A stretch of 64,000 nucleotides of DNA from Opitutia bacterium (GCA_003558065.1 PWMU01000026.1:21031-85030), one strand, 5' to 3'. Shown: positions 17,380 through 28,164, numbered from the stretch's first letter. Numbers and translations are program-made. The notes: generated from the sequence alone by a model not told the origin.

Positions 17380-17961
17380 ATGATTGTCGGATTGACGGGA
17401 GGGATGGCGTGCGGGAAGTCGACGGCGGCGGAGATCTTCCGGGAGGAAGGTTTTGAAACCGTCGATTGTGACGACCTGGTCCGGGAGCTTCTGGCCGGGA
17501 ACCGGGAAGTACAGGGGGCGGTCCGAGAGCGCTTCGGGGAATCGGTTATGGATCCGTCGGGCGGCGTGGATCGTCGCGCCCTGGCCCGAATCGTATTCGC
17601 CTCGCCGCCGGATCTCGAGTGGCTGGAGGGCCTGCTCCACCCGAAGGTCAACCGGTCGTGGCAGGAGTTGACGGAGTCGCGGCCGGGAATAAGGTGGGTG
17701 GTGCAGATTCCGTTGCTTTTTGAGAAAAAACTTGAAAAGCTGGTTGACTTGACCGTTTGTGTAGCCTGTAGCCCGCAGGTTCAGGGGGATAGGCTTCGGC
17801 GGCGCGGATTGACCGAGAATCAGGCCGGGGCGAGACTCTCCAGGCAGCTGCCGCTCGAGACGAAAATGGAGTTTTCGGACTATGTGATACTGAACGACGG
17901 GTCCGCCCGATTTCTTCGGGATCAGGTTCTTGATTTGATCCGTTGTATCGCATCTGAATGA
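17380..17961 (+). CDS. coaE: Dephospho-CoA kinase
   Basis: Last enzyme of CoA biosynthesis, phosphorylating the ribose 3'-OH of dephospho-CoA in the cytoplasm. The protein (193 residues) begins MIVGLTGGMACGKSTAAEIF, with the Walker A P-loop GGMACGKST. It continues with DCDDLVRELL (CoA-domain Asp), LLHPKVNR and VVQIPLLFEK, all diagnostic. ATG 17380 places the P-loop at the very N-terminus as usual; upstream in-frame sequence is an unlikely basic extension. rho follows 134 bp downstream in the same direction, the order seen in Bacteroidota and Verrucomicrobiota. Confidence 0.93.
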   Translation: MIVGLTGGMACGKSTAAEIFREEGFETVDCDDLVRELLAGNREVQGAVRERFGESVMDPSGGVDRRALARIVFASPPDLEWLEGLLHPKVNRSWQELTESRPGIRWVVQIPLLFEKKLEKLVDLTVCVACSPQVQGDRLRRRGLTENQAGARLSRQLPLETKMEFSDYVILNDGSARFLRDQVLDLIRCIASE

Positions 17962-18095
17962 TGCGGGAGCCCGCTCTTTGGGAATTCCGGGCGGAAATCG
18001 GCCGGAGCCGAGCAATGGATTGAGGAATCACGGGGCGGACAGCCGCGCTCCGATAAGTGGAGGGCTGCGTTGCATCACAGGGAGGAGTTTATCGA

Positions 18096-19913
18096 ATGAC
18101 GGAGAGGAATCAGGAATGGAGTCCGGCCGCGACAGCGGCTGACAAGCCGGAGGCGGACGCACCGGTGAAGCCCGGGCCTTCGGGAGTACCCGGCTCCCGC
18201 GGCAAGCGGCAGCACGAGTCCGTGCCGGCGACGGCGGACAAATCGCGCCGGGTGCCCGCACGGGAGCCGGGGGAACCCGAACGGGCGGGATCCTCCCCGG
18301 AGCAATCGGGGGACCGGGACCAGGGAGTTTCCGGCGGGTCGGCGGCCGGGGAGAATGAACAACAACAACGCGGTGAAGCCCGTGGCAGGCGCGGCGGGGG
18401 TCAACCTGTCCGGAAAGACAAGTCCGGACGGCGTGAGAAGCCGGACAGGAAAGGGGGCGGCGGTTCCCGGAAGAGCCGCAAGCCCGAAGGAAAACAGAAG
18501 GAACGTTCCCATTACCCGGGCTCCGGAGGCAGGCCGGCTGCCAGGTCGACCAGGCCTTCCCTCGCGTCCGGCCCCGGGCTTCCCGCCGCCGCCGGCTTTG
18601 AGGATCCGGAAGAGCTGGCCCGCCGCGCCGCCGAGGCCGGTCGGGGCGAGCCGCTGGAAGTGGCGCCGTTCCACGACCTGGCGCTCAATGACTTGATGGC
18701 GCAGGCCGAGACCCTGGGGGTCCGGCTCAATTCGGCCCCGGCTAGACGGCTTCTCACCGAGAAGATGATCCTGGCTGCCTCAGAGGCCGGCCGGCCGGTT
18801 GTGGACGAGGGCATCCTTTTCGTGGCGGACGAAGGCCACGGCTTCATCGTGCGGCACCAGAACAATTATCAGCTTCAGCCGGAGGATCCCTACGTGGCCC
18901 CGTCATTCATACGTCGGTACGGATTGAAGCCGGGGCACCATCTGAGGGTCCAGTTGCGACCTCCGGTCGAGGGGGAGCGCTGTCCGGCGGTTCTGAAGCT
19001 CTTCCAGGTGATGGGAGACGACCCGGAGCGCGTTTCGCGGCTCCCGCCTTTCGAGGACCTGATCCCGTATTATCCCCTGGAACGAATACTTCTCGAAGCT
19101 CCCGATTCCGAAGGGAAGAAAGACGTGTCGATGCGGGCGGTCGACGTGCTGACACCGGTCGGCTTCGGCCAGCGGGGCCTCATCGTGGCCGCCCCGAGAA
19201 CCGGGAAAACCCTCCTGCTCCAAGGGTTTTCGAATTCGATCGCCAGAAACAAACCCGAATCCAGGCTGATCATCCTTCTCGTGGATGAGCGCCCCGAGGA
19301 GGTGACTGATTTCCGGCGGCGGGCCCAGGGGGAAGTGATCAGTTCCACATTCGACGAAGGTCCGGAACACCACGTTCACGCCGCCGAAATGGTCCTCGAA
19401 AAGGCGCGTCGCCTGGTGGAGGCGGGTGAGGACGTGGTCATTCTCCTGGATTCGATCACCCGGTTGGCGCGGGCCTACAACGCGCTGATGCCCAGCGGCG
19501 GAAAGATGCTCTCCGGCGGCGTGGAAGCCACGGCCCTTCAGAAGCCGAAAAGGTTCTTCGGAAGCGCCCGCAACATCGAGGAGGGCGGCAGTCTCACCAT
19601 CCTGGCCACCGCACTGGTCGAAACCGGCAGCCGGATGGATGAGGTGATATTTGAAGAGTTCAAGGGGACCGGAAATATGGAATTGCACCTGGACAGGAGC
19701 CTGGTGGAGAAACGGATCTTTCCCGCGATCAACATTGAAAAAAGCGGCACGCGGAAAGAAGAACTGTTATATCATCCCGATGAAATGGAGAGAATTTATT
19801 CGTTGCGCAGGGCCATGCAAGGTGTTCCAATCGTCGAATCGATGGAGATGTTTATCCAGCGTCTCAAGAATACCGAAACCAACGCCGAGTTCCTGATGAC
19901 GATGAACCGGTAG
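18096..19913 (+). CDS. rho: Transcription termination factor Rho with long disordered N-terminus
   Basis: Hexameric RNA-dependent ATPase that terminates transcripts. The start ATG 18096 has a strong GGAGGAG ribosome-binding site. The first about 190 residues are low-complexity, rich in Gly, Arg, Lys, Ser and Glu (for example [18 protein letters not shown]). The conserved body then starts ([16 protein letters not shown]). It includes the RNA-binding cold-shock-like fold ([16 protein letters not shown]), Walker A APRTGKT near residue 367, [11 protein letters not shown] and the R-loop region [22 protein letters not shown]. Total length is 605 residues, about 185 more than E. coli Rho. It sits between coaE and the pilus motor operon. 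Confidence 0.95.
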   Translation: MTERNQEWSPAATAADKPEADAPVKPGPSGVPGSRGKRQHESVPATADKSRRVPAREPGEPERAGSSPEQSGDRDQGVSGGSAAGENEQQQRGEARGRRGGGQPVRKDKSGRREKPDRKGGGGSRKSRKPEGKQKERSHYPGSGGRPAARSTRPSLASGPGLPAAAGFEDPEELARRAAEAGRGEPLEVAPFHDLALNDLMAQAETLGVRLNSAPARRLLTEKMILAASEAGRPVVDEGILFVADEGHGFIVRHQNNYQLQPEDPYVAPSFIRRYGLKPGHHLRVQLRPPVEGERCPAVLKLFQVMGDDPERVSRLPPFEDLIPYYPLERILLEAPDSEGKKDVSMRAVDVLTPVGFGQRGLIVAAPRTGKTLLLQGFSNSIARNKPESRLIILLVDERPEEVTDFRRRAQGEVISSTFDEGPEHHVHAAEMVLEKARRLVEAGEDVVILLDSITRLARAYNALMPSGGKMLSGGVEATALQKPKRFFGSARNIEEGGSLTILATALVETGSRMDEVIFEEFKGTGNMELHLDRSLVEKRIFPAINIEKSGTRKEELLYHPDEMERIYSLRRAMQGVPIVESMEMFIQRLKNTETNAEFLMTMNR

Positions 19914-19946
19914 CCCTCTTCACACTTCACAGCTTATTCCGTTACC

Positions 19947-21677
19947 GTGACCACCGCCGATGATTTCATAATCCAATTGCTAGTCGATAAGGGGCTGGTG
20001 TCCTCCGAAACGGTGGAATCCACCCGCGAAATCCTGCAGGAGGAGACCGAGGTCGATATGATCCCCCGCAGCGTTCTCGACCGGTTGATCGAGGACGGCG
20101 TGGTGGACAGCCGGCAGGTCACCGAAATCGTTGCCGATGAATTCGGTATGCCCATGGTGGATTCCGGGGCGCTCAAACCCGAGAAGGAGGCGCTGGCCGC
20201 CGTTTCCAAAGAGTTGGTGCTGCGGTACAAAGTGTTTCCGATGCACCTTGAGGGGAACACCCTGAAGGTGGCGATCAGCGATCCCCTCGACGTCGATTCC
20301 ATCGACAACCTGAGCCATGTGCTCCAGTTGTCCGTCGAACCCGTCGTGGCCGCCCGCAAGGACATCGACGACGCGATCCAGAAGCACTACCTGGAGGAGA
20401 CCGTGGAGAGCCAGCTTAGCGAGCTGGGGGAGGAGATGAAGGGCGAGGCGGCGGTCAATCTCGCCGAAGGCCTTCCGGGAGTCGACGACGACACGGTGAC
20501 CGAGGATGACGCGCCGATTATTCGACTGGTGTACATGATCATCACCGAGGCCATCAAGCGCCGGGCCTCGGACATCCACCTCGAACCGCTGGAAAAACGT
20601 TTCCGTGTCCGCTACCGGATCGACGGCGTGCTGCATGAAGTGGAGAACCCGCCCAAACGTCTTCAGTTGGCGATCATTTCGCGCCTCAAGATCATGGCGC
20701 AGATCAGTATCGCGGAAAAGAGAATTCCCCAGGACGGGCGTATTCAGGTCAAACTGACCGACCGTGAGCTGGACCTTCGGGTCTCGTCTCTGCCGACCGA
20801 GCACGGCGAGAGCATCGTCATGCGTATCCTCGACAAAGAGGGGCTCAAGCTCGGGCTGCCGGAACTCGGATTCTTGAGCGATGACCAGGCGACCTTTGAG
20901 CGCATCATCTCGATGCCCGACGGGATTTTCCTGGTGACCGGACCGACCGGGTCCGGCAAGACCACCACGCTTTACGCCTGCCTCAATTACATCAACCGTC
21001 CCGACCGCAAGATCATCACGGTCGAGGATCCCGTCGAATATCAGCTCGGCGGAATCAACCAGGTCCAGGTCAGGACCGAGGTCAAAATGACCTTTTCTGC
21101 CGCCCTGCGCGCCATGTTGCGGCAGGCACCGAATATTATCATGATCGGGGAGATCCGAGATCCGGAAACCGCTCACATCGGGATCAACGCCTCGTTGACC
21201 GGCCACATGGTGTTCAGCACGCTTCACACGAACGATGCTCCGAGCGCGGTGACGCGCTTGATCGATATCGGGGTCAAGCCGTTCCTGGTGTCCGCTTCCC
21301 TGCGTGCGACGATGGCCCAGCGGCTCGTCCGCCGTATCTGCCCGAAATGCAAGGAGTCCTATAAGGCTTCGGATCGTGAGCTTCGTTCGCTCAATATCAC
21401 CGATGAAGAGGCCAAGTCGGCGACGTTTATGCGTGGACAGGGGTGCGATTATTGCAGCGGCACCGGCTTTCGCGGACGTATGGGGATCTTCGAGATATTT
21501 GTGTTGACCGAAGAGATCGAGAGCATGATTTACGACAACGTCTCGACCCAGAAACTCCGGGCAAAAGCCCGCGAAATCGGAATGCGCTCCATGAGGGAGG
21601 ATGGCGTCCGGAAAGTGACGGGCGGTTCGACCACGTTTGAAGAAGTGCTTAAGGTGACGCTCGGTGACACTTATTAA
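19947..21677 (+). CDS. pilB: Type IV pilus assembly / type II secretion ATPase PilB (GspE family)
   Basis: Cytoplasmic hexameric ATPase that powers pilus extension, 576 residues. Start is GTG 19947, with no Shine-Dalgarno. Residues 1-150 form an MshEN-like N-terminal domain, a fold that binds c-di-GMP in some homologues. The core has [18 protein letters not shown], Walker [10 protein letters not shown] (332-340), the Asp box, Walker B-like [13 protein letters not shown] and the His box [15 protein letters not shown]. The zinc-binding cysteines CPKCKESY...CDYC are intact. It begins the pilB-pilT-pilB-pilC run (spacings 33, 24 and 19 nt). Confidence 0.92.
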   Translation: MTTADDFIIQLLVDKGLVSSETVESTREILQEETEVDMIPRSVLDRLIEDGVVDSRQVTEIVADEFGMPMVDSGALKPEKEALAAVSKELVLRYKVFPMHLEGNTLKVAISDPLDVDSIDNLSHVLQLSVEPVVAARKDIDDAIQKHYLEETVESQLSELGEEMKGEAAVNLAEGLPGVDDDTVTEDDAPIIRLVYMIITEAIKRRASDIHLEPLEKRFRVRYRIDGVLHEVENPPKRLQLAIISRLKIMAQISIAEKRIPQDGRIQVKLTDRELDLRVSSLPTEHGESIVMRILDKEGLKLGLPELGFLSDDQATFERIISMPDGIFLVTGPTGSGKTTTLYACLNYINRPDRKIITVEDPVEYQLGGINQVQVRTEVKMTFSAALRAMLRQAPNIIMIGEIRDPETAHIGINASLTGHMVFSTLHTNDAPSAVTRLIDIGVKPFLVSASLRATMAQRLVRRICPKCKESYKASDRELRSLNITDEEAKSATFMRGQGCDYCSGTGFRGRMGIFEIFVLTEEIESMIYDNVSTQKLRAKAREIGMRSMREDGVRKVTGGSTTFEEVLKVTLGDTY

Positions 21678-21710
21678 TTGGAATACCATTAACTCCCTGC
21701 TCTTAGAATT

Positions 21711-22793
21711 ATGAGTTACGACATGAATGATCTTTTGCACCTGACGGTCGACGAAGGTGCTTCGGATTTGCATCTCCAGGTGGGCCAGGCCCCGACCTTG
21801 CGTGTGTCCGGGGGGCTGACGCCGGTGGAGGGGGATGCCTTGAAGCCCGAAGATACCGAGCAGTTGATGGAGTCGATCACGCCGGAGGTTCACCAGCAAC
21901 AGGTGAAAACCCAGGGCGGCGCCGACTTCGGGTTCGCGTTTCTCGATAAAGCACGCTTCCGGGTCAGTATCCTGAAAGCGAAGGGCCATTACGGGCTGGT
22001 CTTGCGACAGATTCCGAACGATATGTTCGGTATCCGCCAGATCGGGCTGCCCGACAGTATACGGGATCTCCTGTACCTTCCCCGGGGGCTCATCCTGGTT
22101 ACGGGCCCGACCGGTTCGGGGAAGACGACGACCCTGGCCTCGATGCTCAATTACATCAATGAGAACCGGGACTGCCACGTGATCACGATCGAGGACCCGA
22201 TCGAGTACTACCACGAACACAAGAAATCGATCCTGACTCAGCGGGAACTGGGGACCGATGTGCCGAGTTTCGAGGAAGCCATCCGGCGGGCCCTCCGTCA
22301 GGACCCCGATGTGATTCTCGTGGGGGAAATGCGCGACCTGGCGACGATCGAGGCGGCCGTGACCGCCGCGGAAACGGGGCACCTGGTTTTTGCCACGCTG
22401 CATACCACCGGTGCGGCGCGCACCGTCGACCGTGTCGTCGACGCGTTTCCGGCCAACGCCAAGGACATGATCCGGACGCAGTTGGCCTCGTCGATCGTGG
22501 CGGTGATTTCCCAGGTTCTTTGCAAGAAGGTCGGCGGCGGACGCATCGCCGGTTTCGAGTTGATGATCACCACCAATTCGATTCGTGCTCTGATTCGCGA
22601 CAACAAAACCTACCGGATTGCCTCGGATATTCAGACAGGGGCCAATATCGGGATGATCACGTTGGATGCTCACCTCCTCAGTCTCTACAACAAGGGCCTG
22701 ATTTCTCCGGATGAGTGCCTGGACAAGGCTCAGGACACACAGGGGATGAAAGAGAAACTTGTGGCGCTCGGCGCCGAACTCACCTCCCGCTGA
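21711..22793 (+). CDS. pilT: Twitching motility (retraction) ATPase PilT
   Basis: Retraction motor of type IV pili, 360 residues, the standard PilT length. Visible motifs are [17 protein letters not shown] at the N-terminus, Walker [63 protein letters not shown] (Walker B and His box) and the C-terminal [14 protein letters not shown]. The AIRNLIRE-like motif of PilT is represented by [14 protein letters not shown]. No zinc-binding cysteines are present, as expected. Its position between two pilB genes is unusual. Confidence 0.93.
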   Translation: MSYDMNDLLHLTVDEGASDLHLQVGQAPTLRVSGGLTPVEGDALKPEDTEQLMESITPEVHQQQVKTQGGADFGFAFLDKARFRVSILKAKGHYGLVLRQIPNDMFGIRQIGLPDSIRDLLYLPRGLILVTGPTGSGKTTTLASMLNYINENRDCHVITIEDPIEYYHEHKKSILTQRELGTDVPSFEEAIRRALRQDPDVILVGEMRDLATIEAAVTAAETGHLVFATLHTTGAARTVDRVVDAFPANAKDMIRTQLASSIVAVISQVLCKKVGGGRIAGFELMITTNSIRALIRDNKTYRIASDIQTGANIGMITLDAHLLSLYNKGLISPDECLDKAQDTQGMKEKLVALGAELTSR

Positions 22794-22817
22794 TTCATTC
22801 GAGGACTGTTTTCCCCT

Positions 22818-24506
22818 ATGTACGAAGCGCACGACCAGGCCGTTTACGAGGTTTTCAAGGAGAGCGATTTTCTGACAAAAAGTCAGCTTGAGGACGTCTT
22901 TGCGGAACACGAACGAACGGCCAAACCCCTGGCCGATGCCATTCTCGATTCGGAGTTGATTTCCAGGGAGGAGTTTTTCCGCGCCGTGGCCGATCACCTG
23001 GGGTTGGAGTGCATGGACAAACTGCCCGACTCGATTCCGGCGGACACGGTGAAGGGCCTGCAGGCGACGATGGCCCGGATGTACGGGGTGATGCCGATAC
23101 GGGTTGAGAGCCAAATGCTGCACCTTCTGGTCGTCGATCCTTTCAATTCGCAGATTGTCGACGACCTGACGTTTGCCCTGGGCAAGGACGTGAACCTCTA
23201 CGTGGCGGATCCGGACAAGATTCGGGAGCTCATCCGGACTCATTACGGGGAAGAAGAGGATTCGGTGGAGGACCTGCTCGGTGAAATGGAGGGAACCGAG
23301 TACGACGTGAGCGAGGAGGCTTCCGAATCGGACCTGGAGGAGGTTGCCAGCCAGACCCCCATTATTCGCTTTGTCAATCTGGTGCTCAATCAGGCCATCA
23401 AGGACAAGGCGTCCGATATCCACTTCGAACCGTTCGAGGATGAATTCAAGATCCGTTACCGGATCGACGGCGCCCTTTACGAGATGGCCCCGCCGCCCAA
23501 AAGCCTGGCGATTCCGGTGACCTCGAGGGTGAAGGTTATCGCCAACCTGAACATTTCCGAGCGGCGGATTCCCCAGGACGGAAGGATCAAGATGACCATT
23601 GCCGGCCACCCGGTCGATTTGCGTGTCTCCACGCTCCCGACCCAGTTCGGGGAAAGCGTGGTTTTGCGTGTGCTCGACAAGTCGGTGGTCAATCTCGATC
23701 TGGACACGCTGGGGATGCCCGAAGACGTCTTCGAAGCTGTCAACGAGACCATCCACCTCCCGAACGGCATTTTCATCGCGACCGGCCCGACCGGAAGCGG
23801 CAAGACCACGACGCTCTACAGCGGCCTGCGTGAGGTCAACAAGGTCGAGAGTAAGATCCTGACGGCGGAAGACCCGGTGGAGTACGAGATCGAGGGCATC
23901 ATGCAGGTTCCTGTCAACGCCGCTGTCGGCCTCACTTTCGCCAAGGCGCTTCGGTCCTTCCTGCGGCAGGATCCCGACATCATCATGGTCGGGGAGATCC
24001 GCGACCTCGAAACGGCGCAGATTTCCATTCAGGCTTCACTGACCGGACACTTGGTCTTCAGCACGCTCCATACCAATGATTCGGCCGGAGCGGTGACGCG
24101 TCTTGTGGATATGGGCGTGGAGCCCTACCTGATTTCCGCGGCGCTGGAGGCCGTCGTTGCCCAGCGGCTGGTTCGTCGCATCTGCAGACACTGCGTCGCC
24201 TCCTACGAGCCCAGTCAGACTTTGATCTCGAACCTTGAAATCGACCCTGTGGATATCGGCGACAAGCAGTTCTTCTACGGAAAGGGTTGCGAGGAATGCA
24301 ATCACAGCGGTTACCGGGGGCGGTTGGGGCTGTTTGAGATGCTGCGCATCTCCGACGCGGTCCGCGATCTGGTGACGGATCGCGCTCCCGCCCTGGTCAT
24401 CCGCCAGAAAGCCCTTGAACAGGGGATGCGTACCTTGCGCGACGACGGATTGCGGTGCATTTTTGACGGTGCAACCTCCATCGAAGAGGTGCTAAAATAT
24501 ACCTAG
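22818..24506 (+). CDS. pilB: Type IV pilus / type II secretion ATPase PilB (second copy, GspE family)
   Basis: Second extension-type ATPase, 562 residues. It has an N-terminal MshEN-like region ([38 protein letters not shown]), ASDIHFEP, Walker [25 protein letters not shown] and [15 protein letters not shown]. The zinc-binding set is [10 protein letters not shown]...CEEC. It differs clearly from the first copy, especially in the N-terminal 150 residues and the acidic linker ([20 protein letters not shown]), so the two probably serve different machines or regulatory inputs. It is followed after 19 nt by pilC. Confidence 0.92.
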   Translation: MYEAHDQAVYEVFKESDFLTKSQLEDVFAEHERTAKPLADAILDSELISREEFFRAVADHLGLECMDKLPDSIPADTVKGLQATMARMYGVMPIRVESQMLHLLVVDPFNSQIVDDLTFALGKDVNLYVADPDKIRELIRTHYGEEEDSVEDLLGEMEGTEYDVSEEASESDLEEVASQTPIIRFVNLVLNQAIKDKASDIHFEPFEDEFKIRYRIDGALYEMAPPPKSLAIPVTSRVKVIANLNISERRIPQDGRIKMTIAGHPVDLRVSTLPTQFGESVVLRVLDKSVVNLDLDTLGMPEDVFEAVNETIHLPNGIFIATGPTGSGKTTTLYSGLREVNKVESKILTAEDPVEYEIEGIMQVPVNAAVGLTFAKALRSFLRQDPDIIMVGEIRDLETAQISIQASLTGHLVFSTLHTNDSAGAVTRLVDMGVEPYLISAALEAVVAQRLVRRICRHCVASYEPSQTLISNLEIDPVDIGDKQFFYGKGCEECNHSGYRGRLGLFEMLRISDAVRDLVTDRAPALVIRQKALEQGMRTLRDDGLRCIFDGATSIEEVLKYT

Positions 24507-24525
24507 TCTTCAGCCCCTTCTTCCC

Positions 24526-25809
24526 ATGCCAACGTATTACTACACTGCAATAGATTCGAGCGGAAAGCAGAAAACCGGCACGATCGAAGCCGCGAGCGAG
24601 AATGTCGCGACCAGTCAGATCAAGGAGCAGCGGCTCTTTGTCACGAGTATTTCCACGTCCAAAGGCGGCGGGAAAACCACGAAGAAAACTGCCAAGAAAA
24701 AAGGGACCGGCTTCTTTTCCCTGACTCCCCCGGAGGGCACGAAGAAGAAGCCTTTTGTCATTGGCAAGGTGGTCAATGCCAAAGGCTTGACCATCTTTAC
24801 CCGCCAGTTGGCGACCCTGATTCAGGCGGGGCTTCCGCTGCTGCGCAGCCTCGAGGTGCTCGGGCGGCAGGAGAAGAATCCGGCTTTCAAGTACGTGATC
24901 GAGCAGTTGAGCGAGAATGTTCGCTCCGGTAATACGTTTTCCGACGGGCTGGCCCAGCACCCGAAGATCTTCGACCGCTTGTACGTCAACATGATCCGAG
25001 CCGGAGAGGCGGGCGGGGTGCTCGACGTCGTCCTGAACCGGCTGTCCCGGTTCATGGAGAAGTCCCTCGCCATCAAGAACAAAATCAAGTCGGCGATGGT
25101 TTATCCGATCATCGTCCTCTTTGTCGCCTTCGCCATTCTCACCGGACTTCTGATTTTCGTTGTTCCCCAGTTCGAAGAGATCTTCGAGGATATGCTCGAT
25201 GGAGCCGAGCTCCCGGCGCTCACCCAGTGGGTCCTGAACACGAGTGACTTTGTGAAGAACAACTTTCTCCTGACACTCGGGATTTTTGTGGCCGCGTTCA
25301 TCGCGTTCAAGATCGTGAAAAAGACCGAAATGGGAGGACGGGTGCTGGACTTGATGCTGCTCCATGTTCCCCCCGTGGGCGACCTTTTCAAGAAGGCGGC
25401 GATCGCCCGCTTTACACGGACTTTCGGGACCCTGCTCTCCAGCGGTGTGCCGATCCTTCAATGCCTGATCATCACCCGCCAGACCATCGGGAACGCCATC
25501 CTCCAGGATGCGATCGACAAGGTCCACGACCGGGTGAAGGAAGGGGATTCGGTGGCGGCGCCGCTGGAGCAAACCAAGGTGTTTCCCACCATGGTGACCA
25601 GTATGATCGATGTGGGTGAGGAGACCGGGGAGCTTCCCGAGATGCTCAACCGCATCGCCGATACCTACGACGAAGAGGTGGACAACGCGGTCGCGGCACT
25701 CACCTCGGTCATTGAGCCGATCATGATCGTCATCCTCGCGGTGATTGTCGGGATTATCGTTATCGCTCTCTTCCTCCCGATTATCCGCATCATCGAGGAA
25801 CTCTCGTAG
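24526..25809 (+). CDS. pilC: Type IV pilus inner-membrane platform protein PilC (GspF family)
   Basis: Polytopic inner-membrane protein on which PilB/PilT act, 427 residues. The N-terminus [24 protein letters not shown] is the standard GspF opening. A Lys/Gly-rich linker at residues 45-75 ([16 protein letters not shown]) is unusually basic. Two GspF domains follow ([25 protein letters not shown] and [22 protein letters not shown]), each with its GxPL/GVPI motif. Transmembrane helices lie near residues 185-215, 240-262 and 398-420. It is the last gene of the pilus motor operon; pilin and alignment genes are not in the window. Confidence 0.92.
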   Translation: MPTYYYTAIDSSGKQKTGTIEAASENVATSQIKEQRLFVTSISTSKGGGKTTKKTAKKKGTGFFSLTPPEGTKKKPFVIGKVVNAKGLTIFTRQLATLIQAGLPLLRSLEVLGRQEKNPAFKYVIEQLSENVRSGNTFSDGLAQHPKIFDRLYVNMIRAGEAGGVLDVVLNRLSRFMEKSLAIKNKIKSAMVYPIIVLFVAFAILTGLLIFVVPQFEEIFEDMLDGAELPALTQWVLNTSDFVKNNFLLTLGIFVAAFIAFKIVKKTEMGGRVLDLMLLHVPPVGDLFKKAAIARFTRTFGTLLSSGVPILQCLIITRQTIGNAILQDAIDKVHDRVKEGDSVAAPLEQTKVFPTMVTSMIDVGEETGELPEMLNRIADTYDEEVDNAVAALTSVIEPIMIVILAVIVGIIVIALFLPIIRIIEELS

Positions 25810-25864
25810 CGTTTCCCCGGGAAGGGATTCTCAGAGCGGTCGCCGGTTCGCGACTGCGGGTTGA

Positions 25865-25889
25865 GAGGGCCGGCAGGGACCGGACCCTC
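25865..25889 (+). terminator. Probable hairpin terminator after pilC
   Basis: GAGGGCCGG (25865-25873) pairs with CCGGACCCTC (25880-25889) as a 9-bp stem with one bulged A, about 55 nt after the pilC stop. Only a short T run follows, so Rho assistance may be needed. It sits between the convergent pilC and YhaM-like genes. Confidence 0.35.
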
Positions 25890-25933
25890 GACTTTCGGGA
25901 TGTCCCGCCCGCCGCCGGAAAAAAAGCGGTTCT

Positions 25934-26950
25934 TTACTGTGCCGGTTCCCCGCCTGAGGCTTGTGCGGGCGGGGTGATCAGCAGGGGCGCTTTCAGTCCC
26001 GGAATGTAGTCGGAAAACTCCTCGCTGTCGGGGGTTTCCCTCAATGCCTGGCGGACCATACCCATCCGGGCGTCGAGGTTGTCGATCATGGAGACGAACA
26101 CCGCTTCCGGGGTGGCCGCCATGGCCGCCGCTCCCCATTCCAGTTCCCCCTGATGACTGAGGATGATGTGCTCAAGCCGTTCCAGCAGGTCCGGGGCGAG
26201 CTTGGCCTTCATGCCCGCCTTGCGTACCAGGCGGTACCCCAGCACGACGTGACCCTGGAGAATTCCGGTCCGACCCCGTTGAGCCGCGAGTTGACCTTCG
26301 TATTCAACCGTCTTGCCAATGTCGTGGAGCAGCAGCCCGCTCAGGGCCAGATCGGGATCGACCACCGGGTAGAGCGGAAGCAGGGCCCGGCAGCAGCGGG
26401 CCATGTGCACGGTGTGTTCGAGCAGGCCGCCCCGATAGGCGTGGTGCATCGAAACGGCGGCCGGCGTCGTCTTGAAGGCCGGGGAGATCTCCCCGAAAAC
26501 CGACTCCACCGTAGCGCGCAGGCCATCATTGCGGATCTCAGCTATGAACCCGAACAGTTCCTCCATCAGCGCCTCCGGATCTTCGGAGGTTGCGGCCACC
26601 AGATTATCCAGAACGCCTTCCCGTCCGAGCTCCTCTTCGTTCAAAACCTCGAGCTCGACAATGCGTGGCGAAAACCGGTTCTGGTAGTACTCGACCTGTC
26701 CCTTCAGGCGCACCGGAGAGCCCGCGGCCGTGCCTTTCAGGGTCTCGAAGACCGGGTTGTCGCTGAAGCAGGTAAAGTGGAATGAGCCGGAACGGTCGCC
26801 CACTTCGGCCAGGAGAAAGAGGTTATTGTTCTTGGCGGTCCGCGTGCTGACCTTCCGGACCAGAAGCACCGCACCGAAAGGTTCGCCCGCGGCGCGTGCC
26901 GAAGACTTGAGGTCGGAGACGGTCAGGTTTTCTCGAGTACGGTCGCTCAT
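25934..26950 (-). CDS. YhaM-like 3'-5' exoribonuclease (OB-fold plus HD domain)
   Basis: Probable 3'-5' exoribonuclease of the YhaM family, 338 residues. An N-terminal OB-fold (residues about 25-110, AKNNNLFLLAEVGDRSGSFHFTCFSD) is followed by an HD metal-dependent phosphohydrolase domain. That domain contains HHAYRGGLLEHTVHM, LLLHDIGKTVEYE (His-Asp pair) and IILSHQGELEWG, typical of YhaM. ATG 26950 overlaps the stop codon of the upstream isochorismatase gene (ATGA), so translation is coupled. The C-terminal tail is Pro/Ala-rich. The family processes mRNA ends in Firmicutes; the role here is unproven. Confidence 0.87.
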   Translation of the reverse strand: MSDRTRENLTVSDLKSSARAAGEPFGAVLLVRKVSTRTAKNNNLFLLAEVGDRSGSFHFTCFSDNPVFETLKGTAAGSPVRLKGQVEYYQNRFSPRIVELEVLNEEELGREGVLDNLVAATSEDPEALMEELFGFIAEIRNDGLRATVESVFGEISPAFKTTPAAVSMHHAYRGGLLEHTVHMARCCRALLPLYPVVDPDLALSGLLLHDIGKTVEYEGQLAAQRGRTGILQGHVVLGYRLVRKAGMKAKLAPDLLERLEHIILSHQGELEWGAAAMAATPEAVFVSMIDNLDARMGMVRQALRETPDSEEFSDYIPGLKAPLLITPPAQASGGEPAQ

Positions 26951-27516
26951 GCATTCTTGACCAGCGAGGTTATTTCCCGGAAACAACGGTGGTCGGTGTC
27001 TCCCAAAATGCTGTAAATCACCGTTTCCGCGGGCAGGACATGGGCCCCGGCGCCGGCAAGGGCGCGCAGGACCACGCTGGCGTCCTCTTCCCGGCGCGCG
27101 CCGACGCAGTCGCTCAACAGCGTCACTTCATACCCGTGGTCGATGGCGTCAATGACACTCTGGTAGACGCAGATTGGCGTCTCCAGTCCGGCAATGAGAA
27201 GGTGGTGAATATCTTTTTCCTTAAGCAAGGCATCCAGCCCCTCCGCGCCGAAACAGGAAAAACGCTGCTTGGCAAAGACCGTGGGAGAACCGGCCGCCGC
27301 AAGCAGGTTCTCCAGGGTGTGCCCCAGTTTTTCCGGGACCTGTTCGGTGAAAATCACCGGGATTTCCAGATTCTGCGCCGCCTTCACCGCAAGGGTGCAG
27401 CGGCTCACGAATTCTTCTCCGCGGGGAAACGCACGAACAAAGGGCTCTTGAATATCGAGGGCGATCAACGCGAGCCCGGAAAGGTCCGGACTCTCATCCT
27501 TGTTTTCATCCATCAT
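26947..27516 (-). CDS. Isochorismatase-family cysteine hydrolase
   Basis: Cysteine hydrolase of 189 residues of the isochorismatase/nicotinamidase superfamily. The catalytic triad is visible as Asp in ALIALDIQEPF, Lys in VFAKQRFSCF and Cys in GLETPICVYQSV. It is closest to the short YcaC-like or hydrolase-2 members that act on unknown amides. The gene overlaps the YhaM-like nuclease by 4 nt, so the two form a transcriptional pair. The start is chosen at 27516 (MMDENKDES); a second Met one codon on is equally possible. The physiological substrate is unknown. Confidence 0.88.
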   Translation of the reverse strand: MMDENKDESPDLSGLALIALDIQEPFVRAFPRGEEFVSRCTLAVKAAQNLEIPVIFTEQVPEKLGHTLENLLAAAGSPTVFAKQRFSCFGAEGLDALLKEKDIHHLLIAGLETPICVYQSVIDAIDHGYEVTLLSDCVGARREEDASVVLRALAGAGAHVLPAETVIYSILGDTDHRCFREITSLVKNA

Positions 27517-27635
27517 AGGGCACCATGATACGAGCGCCGGCGGGTGGCGAAAGCCTTAAATTCCGCGTCCGGTTCCGTTCGGGGGACAGTCCGCCGATTA
27601 TTTCAACCTTTAAACAGAATCGGCTTGGAACCGGT

Positions 27636-27661
27636 GCCTGTCACAAAATAGGGTGACAGGC
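27636..27661. repeat. Perfect 9-bp inverted repeat (REP-like)
   Basis: GCCTGTCAC (27636-27644) and GTGACAGGC (27653-27661) form a perfect 9-bp inverted repeat with an 8-nt loop, in the divergent gap between the isochorismatase gene and the gene at 27664, only 2 nt before that gene's ATG. The core resembles terminal repeats linked to REP-associated tyrosine transposases; no such transposase is present here. It could also be an operator or a translation-blocking hairpin. Confidence 0.5.
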
Positions 27662-27663
27662 GA

Positions 27664-28164
27664 ATGATGAATTGGCAAATCAAGCCCTTCTCGCATCGCT
27701 GCTGCATCACCGGAGACGTCTTTGAGGACGGAGCCCGTTACGTCAGCTACCTCGTCGTCGAGGAGGGCCAACAGGAGTTGTCACGCTTCGACGTGGCCGA
27801 GTCGGCGGAGGCCCGCTTCGAGCCTCCGGGCGAGGTGCTCTGTCGCTGGTCGCGGGTTTATAAGGAAAAGCCGGAACGTGAGAACCCTTCCAGAAGGCAA
27901 AAGGAAAGTGCCGAATCCATGTTCTTCTCGCTTTTCGAATCCGAAGACGACGGGGATGGGGAGGATCGTGAAACCATGAAACAGGTCCTGGCCGTTTTTC
28001 TCGAGCGGAAAAAAATACTCAAAGACCGCGGGTTTGCCAATCAAGGCGCTGTCCAGGTGATGGAGCACCGCAAAAGCGGCAATGTTTTCCTCGTTCCCAC
28101 CGGCAGGATGACCCCGGAGGCCCTGCTGCGCATCCAGGAGGAACTCGGGGAGTGGATCGGTTAA
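27664..28164 (+). CDS. Conserved hypothetical protein with N-terminal Cys pair
   Basis: Protein of 166 residues, function not recognised. The first part has HRCCITGDVFEDGARYVSYL, a treble-clef-like start with two Cys residues, followed by LSRFDVAESAEARF and LCRWSRVY. A charged Glu/Asp-rich linker follows (residues 70-100). The C-terminal helix-rich half (QVLAVFLERKKILKDRG) ends LRIQEELGEWIG. I associate this layout with uncharacterised proteins of Planctomycetes and Verrucomicrobiota. The stop codon overlaps that of the convergent rpoN within TTAA (28161-28164). A 9-bp inverted repeat lies immediately upstream of the start. Confidence 0.7.
   Translation: MMNWQIKPFSHRCCITGDVFEDGARYVSYLVVEEGQQELSRFDVAESAEARFEPPGEVLCRWSRVYKEKPERENPSRRQKESAESMFFSLFESEDDGDGEDRETMKQVLAVFLERKKILKDRGFANQGAVQVMEHRKSGNVFLVPTGRMTPEALLRIQEELGEWIG

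Noticed and set aside
19980..23756. Very long open frame on the minus strand opposite the pilus motor operon
   Set aside because: The plus strand carries clear pilB, pilT and pilB motifs. High GC with strong third-position bias keeps the opposite frame open; its translation is His/Arg/Asp-rich and has no known domain.
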